DNA from: Collinsella aerofaciens
GTDB lineage: Bacteria; Actinomycetota; Coriobacteriia; Coriobacteriales; Coriobacteriaceae
Length of the DNA stretch: 7,400 nucleotides
Direction: 5' to 3'
Assembly (NCBI GenBank): GCA_905213725.1
Contig: CAJMJM010000092.1
Coordinates: 1 to 7,400 of the forward strand
The notes below the pieces were generated by a model, which saw nothing but the letters and a program-made list of their open reading frames with translations, had not been told where the DNA came from and did not search any database. Positions within the stretch are counted from its first letter, which is position 1. Every line of letters starts with the position of its first letter. Shown here one piece after another: positions 1 to 6,299 of the stretch. A program made the translations under genes and the position numbers.

Positions 1-901
1 TTCGACCCTCACGCACGACAAAAACGCAAGAGGCTGAAATTGTCTCTTCGCGATTGAAGCAGAGAACATCGATTTCGACGCTCGATGGAAAGACTACCTG
101 TTGGCGATCGTCCAGGCCCCTAATGACGTCCAGGCGGCGCTTGACGCGGGCGGCGCGCTCAAAATCGAGCGCCTCGGCGGCCTCCGTCATCTCGGATGTC
201 AGCTCGTCAACGACGTCCTTGCGATGGCCAGACAAAAAACGTTCGACACGTTTGACGTTCTTGGCATAGTCAGTAGGAGAAATCGCGCCGACACGCGCCC
301 CAGGTCCACGGCCGACATGATAGTCAAAGCAGGGGCGTCCGTTTTGCGCGCAAATCATATTGACGATGTCTTCTTCGCCCTTATGAGATTCGACGATGCG
401 GCGGCAGCGACGCCACTCCGCACAGGATGCCGAGCAAATGGGAATAACCTTGCGCAGCGTATCGATGGTTTCACGCGCCGCACGGCTATCGGTATAGGGG
501 CCAAAATAGCGCGTCCCTGGCTTATGGCGCTCACGCGTGTATTTAATAGCGGGAAATAGATCGCTCTTGGTGATAGCGATAAAGGGATAGCTCTTATCGT
601 CCTTAAGATCGACGTTAAAGTACGGATGGTACTGACCGATTAGATTGCGCTCGAGTACCAATGCCTCGTGCTCGGTCTCCACAACGATATAGTCGAAGCT
701 CGCCACCAGCTGCATCATAAGCGGGATCTTCTGGCGCTCGTCCTGCAGCGTCACGTACTGGCGCATACGGGAACGCAAGTTTTTCGCCTTGCCAACGTAG
801 ATGACATCGCCCTTGGCATCTTTCCAAAGGTAACATCCGGGCTGCGTGGGAACGCGCGAAACCTGCTCGGCAAGTGTTGGTATGTTGTCGTGACCGGCCA
901 C
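1..901 (-). CDS. uvrC: UvrABC system protein C, N-terminal 300 residues (3' end outside window)
   Basis: UvrC is the nuclease of nucleotide excision repair; it joins the UvrB-DNA complex in the cytoplasm and makes the 3' then the 5' incision. The GIY-YIG nuclease domain fills about residues 17-100: GCY at 22-24, YVGKAKNLRSR at 35-45, and an EHEALVLERNLI block at 77-88 that should carry the metal-binding Glu. A cysteine-containing region follows (156-203), then a UVR (UvrB-binding) helix pair at about 230-262. The RNase H-like nuclease and HhH domains lie beyond the window edge. GTG at 901 is chosen because AGGTG sits 3 nt upstream and leaves 19 residues before QPGCY, as in other UvrCs. GTG at 907, directly after the murJ stop, is possible. 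The gene is last of the visible ybaK-murJ-uvrC unit. Oddity: the usual GRC cysteine is Gly199 and the preceding segment is longer than usual. Identity is very secure; the exact start is less so. Confidence 0.95.
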   Translation of the reverse strand, partial: MAGHDNIPTLAEQVSRVPTQPGCYLWKDAKGDVIYVGKAKNLRSRMRQYVTLQDERQKIPLMMQLVASFDYIVVETEHEALVLERNLIGQYHPYFNVDLKDDKSYPFIAITKSDLFPAIKYTRERHKPGTRYFGPYTDSRAARETIDTLRKVIPICSASCAEWRRCRRIVESHKGEEDIVNMICAQNGRPCFDYHVGRGPGARVGAISPTDYAKNVKRVERFLSGHRKDVVDELTSEMTEAAEALDFERAARVKRRLDVIRGLDDRQQVVFPSSVEIDVLCFNREETISASCVFVVREGR

Positions 902-904
902 GCG

Positions 905-909
905 CACCT
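905..909 (-). promoter_or_regulatory. uvrC ribosome binding site overlapping the murJ stop codon
   Basis: Read on the minus strand, the junction is AAG TAG GTG CGC GTG. The five bases AGGTG match the 3' part of the anti-Shine-Dalgarno complement (GGAGGTG) and end 3 nt before the GTG at 901, which is normal spacing when aligned to the full motif. The site includes the last two bases of the murJ TAG codon, so ribosomes finishing murJ stop on the uvrC start region. This suggests translational coupling. The match is short, so the site is inferred. Confidence 0.45.
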
Positions 910-2590
910 ACTTGCGACGAAGCAGCGCCGAGACCTCGGGCATCTTAAGGACGACGGCAAGGCCAAAGGTAACAACAAGCGAGGCGACACCCGCAACGCA
1001 AACGTAGCCAAGCGAAATCAGAATCGCGCCGCCAAGTGCCCCGACAACGTGTTCAACCGGCCAAATGCCGCCGGCGCCTGCGGCAGCACCTAGGCCACCG
1101 AGCAAAAGGCCAAAGAAACCGCCATGTAGGATAGATTTGACCTGAAGGCCACGCAGGCGACGACGCAGCCACCACAGCGAACAGCCGACCAAAATCACAT
1201 AGTCGACAACATACGAAAGCGCAATCGCAGGCATGCCGTAGCCCAGCACCACACCAAACAACAGCACCGAACCGGCCTGTCCGATGGCAGAGTAAAGGCA
1301 ATAACGACCGTAGGGCTTCATGTCGAGCAAGGCCGAGAAGCTCTTCTGCATGAGCACGACCACGCCGTAGAGCGGCAGCGAAAGCGCCAGGTAAATAAGA
1401 AACTCCGACACCAACGCCACGCCGGACTCATCGAACTTGCCGGCGCAGTAAATCATATTGAGCGGGCGGGCGAAGACAATCAGATATAACGCGAACGGAA
1501 TCAGGAAGAAGAGCATCTGGGCAACGCCACTCGAGATGCCAGTGCGAACGCTGTCGTAGTCCTGTTCTTGGGCATCATGCGATAGCTCGGTATAGAGCGC
1601 CGTCGAAAGCGAGGCGGCGATCAGCGCATAAGGCAGCGTATACCACAGGCGTGCATACGCAATGACGGAAGGTCCGGTCTCGGGCTGCACCACCAGTGCG
1701 GCGGCATTAGTGATGGAGGTCGAGACAAACATGCACACCGTGGCGAGCAGCGTCGGAATGCCCAACGTAATCGTCTGGCGCAGTGCGGGGTCCTTAAAGT
1801 CGATATGGATATGGGGATGCACGCCGTGCTTGCCAAGCGCGGGAATCTGACATGCCATCTGAACAAAGACACCGAGGGTCGTACCGGCCGCAATCAAGAT
1901 GATGCCGGCACGTTCGCCAAACTGTGCGGACACGGGCGCAAAACCCATAAAGCTCGCAATGACGATCACATTGTTGAGGACCGGGGCAAACGTCGACCAA
2001 AAGTAGTCGCGGTGTGCGTTGAGAACGCCCGAGAACACCGAGCCCAAACCATAAAACAGAATCTGGATGGCAAAGAAACGGAACATGAACGCAGCGGTAT
2101 CCATGCTGCCACCGTCACCCGAAAGGAACGATTGCGTCCAGATAAAGCCCGGGGCGAACACGGTCCCCACCAACGAAATGCCACCCAGCACTAAAAGCAG
2201 AATGCCGAGCAGGTTGCCCACGTACTCGTTCGAGGCCTCGCGACCCTGCTCACGCCTCACGCCCATGTACACGGGCAAAAACGCCGTCACGAGCATGCCA
2301 CCCATCACGAGTTCGTAGAGCATATTGGGCAGGTTGTTGGCGACCTGATAGGAGGACGAGAGTAGCGACATGCCGATAGCGGCCGCCATTGCCCACGTGC
2401 GGATAAAACCGGTGACGCGAGACACGATAGTCAGGATGGTCATAAGCCCGGCGGAACGACCAACCGTGGAGTAGTCCGACGAGCCCATGTCGTCAGTGTC
2501 ATCTCGCGACGAAGAAGCTTCGGATGAGGGTGTCTGAGGCGCAGATTCTTTTGCAAAATGAGCTCCGCGCTTCAATTCTTCCTGCGGCAT
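908..2590 (-). CDS. murJ: MurJ/MviN lipid II flippase, actinobacterial type
   Basis: This 560-residue polytopic membrane protein of the MOP exporter superfamily should flip lipid II across the cytoplasmic membrane for peptidoglycan synthesis. Residues 1-40 are a hydrophilic, Ser- and acid-rich tail. About 14 hydrophobic segments then run to residue 550. Family marks are SRVTGFIR (57-64), NNLPNMLYEL (85-94), the FAPVLNN loop (201-207) and YARLWYTLP (312-320). The NxLPNxxYELxxGG form is typical of actinobacterial MviN. Aligned by eye with E. coli MurJ, the Arg pair of SRVLGFAR is kept (R58, R64), but the RD aspartate is Thr65, the LPNLLRR arginines are Tyr92-Glu93, and the YADR pair is Arg-Leu. 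No cytoplasmic pseudokinase extension like that of mycobacterial MviN is present. The start has GAGAGGA 7 nt upstream, inside the end of the preceding deacylase gene, whose stop is 3 nt away. A later Met35 start would remove only the tail. Confidence 0.93.
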   Translation of the reverse strand: MPQEELKRGAHFAKESAPQTPSSEASSSRDDTDDMGSSDYSTVGRSAGLMTILTIVSRVTGFIRTWAMAAAIGMSLLSSSYQVANNLPNMLYELVMGGMLVTAFLPVYMGVRREQGREASNEYVGNLLGILLLVLGGISLVGTVFAPGFIWTQSFLSGDGGSMDTAAFMFRFFAIQILFYGLGSVFSGVLNAHRDYFWSTFAPVLNNVIVIASFMGFAPVSAQFGERAGIILIAAGTTLGVFVQMACQIPALGKHGVHPHIHIDFKDPALRQTITLGIPTLLATVCMFVSTSITNAAALVVQPETGPSVIAYARLWYTLPYALIAASLSTALYTELSHDAQEQDYDSVRTGISSGVAQMLFFLIPFALYLIVFARPLNMIYCAGKFDESGVALVSEFLIYLALSLPLYGVVVLMQKSFSALLDMKPYGRYCLYSAIGQAGSVLLFGVVLGYGMPAIALSYVVDYVILVGCSLWWLRRRLRGLQVKSILHGGFFGLLLGGLGAAAGAGGIWPVEHVVGALGGAILISLGYVCVAGVASLVVTFGLAVVLKMPEVSALLRRK

Positions 2591-2593
2591 CGC

Positions 2594-3094
2594 TCAGTCC
2601 TCTCTCGTAATCGCGGCAACCGTCGCCCCGCAAAATGCAATTAAATCATCGGGTGCAAGCTCGAGCTGATAACCACGCTTGCCTCCCGAAATAAAAATGG
2701 TATCCCAAAGGACACACGTCTCATCAATGAGCGTCCGGTAGCGTTTTTTCATACCGACCGGGCTGCAGCCGCCGCGAACGTAGCCAGTCGCCGCAAGCAA
2801 ATCCTTCACATGCATCATAACCAAGGACTTCTCCCCCGCGGCACGCGCGGCGGACTTTAGATCGAGCTCATCGGCAACAGGGATACAGCACACGACATAG
2901 TCGTTGGACGGTGTCACGCAGACCAAAGTCTTAAATCCTTGACCGGGCTCCTCGCCAAGCTGCTCCGAAATCGCGACCCCCAGGCCCACCGACTCATCAC
3001 CATCGTCTTCGTACGTATGTAGAACATAGGAAATGCCGGCGCTTTCCAGCTCGCGCATCGCATTGGTTTTTGGCGTCTTTACAGCCTTTGCCAT
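2594..3094 (-). CDS. ybaK: YbaK/EbsC-family Cys-tRNA(Pro) deacylase
   Basis: This 166-residue cytoplasmic protein belongs to the YbaK/ProX editing-domain family, which hydrolyses Cys-tRNA(Pro) made in error by prolyl-tRNA synthetase. The conserved lysine of the family is in GFKTLVC (Lys55; Lys46 in Haemophilus YbaK). The glycine-rich substrate loop GYVRGGCSPVGMKK lies at 104-117, and the closing ISGGKRGYQLELAPDDL block at 135-151. Length is normal for a free-standing editing protein. ATG at 3094 is chosen because AAAGGA lies 6 nt upstream and the protein then begins at the usual position. The frame stays open to an ATG at 3190, but that start falls within the hairpin after uvrA and would add an unconserved arginine- and cysteine-rich leader. 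It is the first gene of the ybaK-murJ-uvrC unit; no functional link to its neighbours is evident. The gene symbol is by family; ebsC is the Gram-positive synonym. Confidence 0.9.
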   Translation of the reverse strand: MAKAVKTPKTNAMRELESAGISYVLHTYEDDGDESVGLGVAISEQLGEEPGQGFKTLVCVTPSNDYVVCCIPVADELDLKSAARAAGEKSLVMMHVKDLLAATGYVRGGCSPVGMKKRYRTLIDETCVLWDTIFISGGKRGYQLELAPDDLIAFCGATVAAITRED

Positions 3095-3131
3095 GACATA
3101 TCCTTTCCCTCGCATTCGGACGCAAAGATTA

Positions 3132-3162
3132 AGTATATGTCCAATTCGGCTGCATACGTCAC
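3132..3162 (-). promoter_or_regulatory. candidate promoter of the ybaK-murJ-uvrC unit
   Basis: On the minus strand a TATACT hexamer (3137-3132) matches the sigma-70 -10 consensus at five of six positions. GTGACG (3162-3157) matches TTGACA at four of six, with a long 19-nt spacer. It lies between the uvrA hairpin and the ybaK start, with about 37 nt between the -10 and the start codon, the right place for the promoter of the three genes downstream. No LexA-like palindrome is visible here. The -10 is fair, the -35 weak, and there is no other evidence. Confidence 0.4.
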
Positions 3163-3175
3163 TTCGGCACAGCAA

Positions 3176-3206
3176 GCGCCATCGAATCACAAGGAGTCGA
3201 TGGCGC
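3176..3206 (-). terminator. hairpin downstream of uvrA, probable terminator
   Basis: GCGCCATCGA at 3176-3185 and TCGATGGCGC at 3197-3206 form a perfect 10-bp inverted repeat with an 11-nt loop. It begins 20 nt after the uvrA TAA. Transcribed in the uvrA direction, the stem is followed by TTGCTGT, only a weak U-run, so termination may be partial and some transcription may continue into ybaK. On the opposite strand nothing U-rich follows, and no plus-strand gene ends here. Confidence 0.6.
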
Positions 3207-3226
3207 CCATAAACTGAATCGCCTAT

Positions 3227-6106
3227 TTATTGAGCATCAAGTTGAGCCTGACGCTCCCGGTCACGCCTGAGCAACGGCGCCAAAAACTTGCCCGTATAAC
3301 TCTGCGGACAGTCCGCAACCTGCTCCGGTGTGCCCGAAACCACGACGGTTCCGCCGCCGTTACCGCCCTCGGGACCCATATCGATCAGGCGGTCGGCAAC
3401 CTTGATGACATCAAGGTTGTGCTCAATCACCAGCACCGTGTTGCCCGCATCGACCAAACGCTGCAGCACATCGAGCAGCTGGCGGACGTCCTCAAAATGA
3501 AGACCGGTCGTCGGCTCGTCCAAAATATAGAACGTCTTGCCCGTCTGGCGTCGATGAAGCTCCTTGGCGAGCTTCACACGCTGCGCCTCGCCGCCCGAGA
3601 GCGTCGTGGCGGGCTGGCCCAGGCTCACGTAGCCTAAGCCTACATCGTACAGCGTCTGGAGCTTGCGCTTAATCTGCGGGATATTCCCAAAGAAGGCCAG
3701 CGCCTCGGTGACGCTCATGTCGAGCACGTCCGAGATGGTCTTGCCACGGTAGGTGACCTCGAGTGTCTCGCGGTTGTAGCGTTTACCGCCGCAAACTTCG
3801 CAGGGAACGTAGATATCGGGAAGGAAGTGCATCTCGATCTTGATCTGCCCGTCGCCCTTGCACGCCTCACAGCGCCCGCCACTCACATTAAAGGAGAAAC
3901 GACCCGGCGAGTAGCCGCGCGCCTTCGACTCCGGCGTACTCGCAAACAGTGCGCGAAGATCATCCCACAGGCCGATATAGGTAGCAGGGTTGGAACGCGG
4001 CGTACGGCCAATCGGCGACTGGTCGATATCGATAACCTTATCGATACACTCAATGCCCTCGATTTTCTTATACGGACCCACAGGGCGCGTCGAGCGGTGA
4101 ATGGCATTCGTAAGGGCAGGCGCAATGGTGTCGGTAACCAGGGAGCTCTTGCCCGATCCCGACACGCCGGTAACAACCGTAAGCGTACCAAACTCGATCT
4201 TGGCAGTAACGTTTTTGAGGTTGTTGGCTCGAGCGCCCGTAATTTTAAGGCAGCCGCGACCGGGCTTGCGCCGTTCATCAGGCACCCGAATCATTCGTTT
4301 GCCGGTCAGGTAAGCGCCCGTCATCGACTCAGGACACGCCATGATATCAGCAGGCGTTCCCGCCGCGACTACGTGCCCGCCGTTGACACCGGCGCCGGGC
4401 CCCATGTCGATCACGTAGTCGGCGGCACGGATTGTATCCTCGTCGTGTTCGACAACGATAACGGTATTGCCGATATCGCGCAGGCGCTCGAGCGTCTTAA
4501 TCAGGCGCTCGTTGTCACGCTGATGAAGACCGATCGAGGGCTCGTCCAGAATATAGAGCACGCCCATGAGACCCGCGCCGATCTGCGTTGCCAGTCGAAT
4601 ACGCTGCGCCTCGCCACCGGAAAGCGTCGCCGAAGCACGATCGAGCGTCAGATAGTCGAGTCCAACATCGACCAGAAAACGCAAGCGCTCCAGGATTTCC
4701 TTGACGATACGGCCGCCGATAAACTGTTGGCGCTCGGTGAGTTCCAGGCCCTCAAAAAACTCGAGCGATTCACGGCACGACAGGCAACAAACCTCGTAAA
4801 TGGACTTGCCGCCCACGGTGACGGCAAGCATCTCGGGACGCAGGCGAGCACCGTGACAGCTCGAGCACGGCTCCTCGCGAATGTACTTCTCCAGGCGCGC
4901 CTTGGTGTTCTCGTTCGTCGTCTCGGTATAGCGTTCGTACAGGATGTTGCGAACGCCCGAAAACTTGGTATCCCACTGGCTGCGACGCCCATCGAGCTTT
5001 TGATAGTCGACCGAAATCTTCGTGTCGCCCATGCCATCCAAAAACGCACGACGCACGCGAGGGGGCAAGTCCCCCCACGGCGTATCGGCGCTCACCTTAA
5101 AGTGTTTGCAGACCGCAGCAAAAATCTGCGGATAGTAGTTCGAATTGCCAAACAGGCTACCAAAGACTCCGTCGGCAATGGACTTCGAGGGGTCCTCGAT
5201 CAGCGCCTCGGCATCAACGGTTTTCTTAAAGCCCAGGCCGTCGCACTCAGGACATGCGCCATAGGGAGCGTTGAACGAAAAGTCGCGGGGTTGTAGGTCG
5301 TCGATGGAGTGCCCGTGCTCCGGGCATGCCAGAGCCAACGAATACTCCAGTAGCTCGCCCTCGGTCCCCTCGGGAGCATCGCGATCGGGCAGCATGTATA
5401 CGTTCACATTACCGTGCGCCAAGGCAGTCGCCTGTTCAACAGACTCGGCGCTACGGCCCAGAGAATTCTCACGGATCACGATGCGGTCGACTACGACCTC
5501 GATATCGTGTTTGAACTTCTTGTCCAGATCGATCGGATCATCGAGCGAGCGCACTTCGCCGTCGACACGCACGCGGCTAAAGCCCTCGGCGCGAAGGTCC
5601 TCAAACAGTTTGGTGTACTCGCCTTTTCGCCCGCGCACCACCGGTGCCAGCACAAACGCGCGGCGACCCTCCCCCGCCGCCAAGACTTTGTCGGCAACCT
5701 GGTCGGTCGTCTGGCGCTCAATGACGCGGCCGCTTTCGGGACAGTGCGGGGTGCCCACACGGGCGAACAGCAGGCGCAGATAGTCATAAATCTCGGTTAC
5801 GGTGCCAACCGTCGAACGAGGGTTTTTAGACGTCGTCTTTTGGTCGATCGACACCGCCGGCGAAAGGCCGTCGATTGAATCCAAGTCGGGTTTGTCCATC
5901 TGGCCCAAGAACTGGCGCGCATAGCTCGAAAGACTCTCGACGTATCGACGCTGGCCCTCGGCATAGATAGTGTCAAATGCCAGCGAACTCTTGCCCGAGC
6001 CAGAAAGACCGGTAATGACCACGAGTTGGTCACGCGGAATGGAAACATCGATATCACGGAGGTTGTGCTCACGAGCGCCGCGAATAACGATAGAAGAATC
6101 AGACAT
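3227..6106 (-). CDS. uvrA: UvrABC system protein A, excinuclease ATPase subunit
   Basis: UvrA is the damage-sensing tandem ABC ATPase of nucleotide excision repair; as a dimer it loads UvrB at lesions. The protein is complete at 959 residues (E. coli 940). Domain I has Walker A GLSGSGKS (33-40), signature LSGGEAQR (495-502) and Walker B LYILDEP (517-523). Domain II has Walker A GVSGSGKS (647-654), LSGGEAQR (836-843) and FYILDEP (859-865). The C-terminal zinc module is intact (C746-x2-C749, C769-x2-C772). The first zinc module reads CPEH at 261-264 and CPEC at 285-288, so one Cys is replaced by His. C414-x2-C417 is followed by an unusual CCLSC at 440-444. ATG at 6106 is chosen because AAGGAG lies 5 nt upstream, with AGGAGG further out, and because the protein then opens with the usual IVIRGAREHNL. 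An in-frame ATG at 6172 adds 22 unconserved residues and overlaps the LexA-like box. The gene is probably its own transcription unit. Confidence 0.97.
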   Translation of the reverse strand: MSDSSIVIRGAREHNLRDIDVSIPRDQLVVITGLSGSGKSSLAFDTIYAEGQRRYVESLSSYARQFLGQMDKPDLDSIDGLSPAVSIDQKTTSKNPRSTVGTVTEIYDYLRLLFARVGTPHCPESGRVIERQTTDQVADKVLAAGEGRRAFVLAPVVRGRKGEYTKLFEDLRAEGFSRVRVDGEVRSLDDPIDLDKKFKHDIEVVVDRIVIRENSLGRSAESVEQATALAHGNVNVYMLPDRDAPEGTEGELLEYSLALACPEHGHSIDDLQPRDFSFNAPYGACPECDGLGFKKTVDAEALIEDPSKSIADGVFGSLFGNSNYYPQIFAAVCKHFKVSADTPWGDLPPRVRRAFLDGMGDTKISVDYQKLDGRRSQWDTKFSGVRNILYERYTETTNENTKARLEKYIREEPCSSCHGARLRPEMLAVTVGGKSIYEVCCLSCRESLEFFEGLELTERQQFIGGRIVKEILERLRFLVDVGLDYLTLDRASATLSGGEAQRIRLATQIGAGLMGVLYILDEPSIGLHQRDNERLIKTLERLRDIGNTVIVVEHDEDTIRAADYVIDMGPGAGVNGGHVVAAGTPADIMACPESMTGAYLTGKRMIRVPDERRKPGRGCLKITGARANNLKNVTAKIEFGTLTVVTGVSGSGKSSLVTDTIAPALTNAIHRSTRPVGPYKKIEGIECIDKVIDIDQSPIGRTPRSNPATYIGLWDDLRALFASTPESKARGYSPGRFSFNVSGGRCEACKGDGQIKIEMHFLPDIYVPCEVCGGKRYNRETLEVTYRGKTISDVLDMSVTEALAFFGNIPQIKRKLQTLYDVGLGYVSLGQPATTLSGGEAQRVKLAKELHRRQTGKTFYILDEPTTGLHFEDVRQLLDVLQRLVDAGNTVLVIEHNLDVIKVADRLIDMGPEGGNGGGTVVVSGTPEQVADCPQSYTGKFLAPLLRRDRERQAQLDAQ

Positions 6107-6134
6107 GGAAGCTCCTTGCCTCCTATTGCATCGA

Positions 6135-6140
6135 ATCATA
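6135..6140 (-). promoter_or_regulatory. candidate -10 element of the uvrA promoter
   Basis: On the minus strand TATGAT matches the TATAAT consensus at five of six positions and lies 28 nt upstream of the uvrA start codon. No good -35 is found at 16-18 nt spacing. A second, weaker candidate -10, TATTAC at 6186-6181, directly abuts the LexA-like box. Which one is used cannot be decided by reading. Confidence 0.35.
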
Positions 6141-6167
6141 CTGTCGATGAGTTTAGCGCACTCGACG

Positions 6168-6181
6168 CGCACAGATGTTCG
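6168..6181 (-). promoter_or_regulatory. probable LexA (SOS) box upstream of uvrA
   Basis: On the minus strand the 14-mer CGAACATCTGTGCG matches the Gram-positive LexA consensus CGAACATATGTTCG at 12 of 14 positions. The first half-site is perfect, and five of seven base pairs of the palindrome are kept. It lies 61 nt upstream of the uvrA ATG and next to the candidate promoter elements. uvrA is a known SOS gene in both E. coli and Bacillus, so position and sequence agree. The site is 118 nt upstream of the divergent plus-strand gene; an effect there is possible but unsupported. Confidence 0.6.
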
Positions 6182-6249
6182 TAATACAAGATTCGCAGAC
6201 CTTTAGCTTTGCGTATCGGGTGCTTTGTTTCTCGAAATGCCGTGGAAAG

Positions 6250-6287
6250 GTTACAGTAATCTACTACTGAACTTAATTTGCTGTAAC
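6250..6287 (+). repeat. 7-bp inverted repeat upstream of the LtaS-like gene
   Basis: GTTACAG at 6250-6256 is repeated in inverted orientation as CTGTAAC at 6281-6287, with a 24-nt AT-rich centre. The right arm ends 3 nt before the GAGG ribosome binding site of the gene starting at 6300. The centre also holds a competing CAGTA/TACTG pair (6254-6258 and 6265-6269). It could be an operator half-site pair or a leader RNA stem that limits access to the start codon. No clear promoter hexamers were found for this gene, so its transcription start, and hence the repeat's role, is open. Confidence 0.35.
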
Positions 6288-6299
6288 AGAGGAACGTCC

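Noticed and set aside
101..1093. Plus-strand open frames of 152 and 141 residues
   Set aside because: They are antisense to uvrC and the end of murJ, both identified by conserved motifs; the translations look like no known family.
3095..3190. A longer ybaK start at 3190
   Set aside because: It lies inside the hairpin that follows uvrA, the leader peptide is not conserved-looking, and the ATG at 3094 has its own ribosome binding site.
3827..5296. 489-residue plus-strand open frame opposite uvrA
   Set aside because: It lies wholly within uvrA, whose motifs are complete on the other strand. The translation is Arg/Ala/Thr-rich with no recognisable domain. Such long antisense frames are common opposite GC-rich genes.
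6107..6172. A longer uvrA start at 6172
   Set aside because: The 22 added residues are not family-like and would overlap the LexA-like box and promoter, whereas the ATG at 6106 has a strong ribosome binding site.
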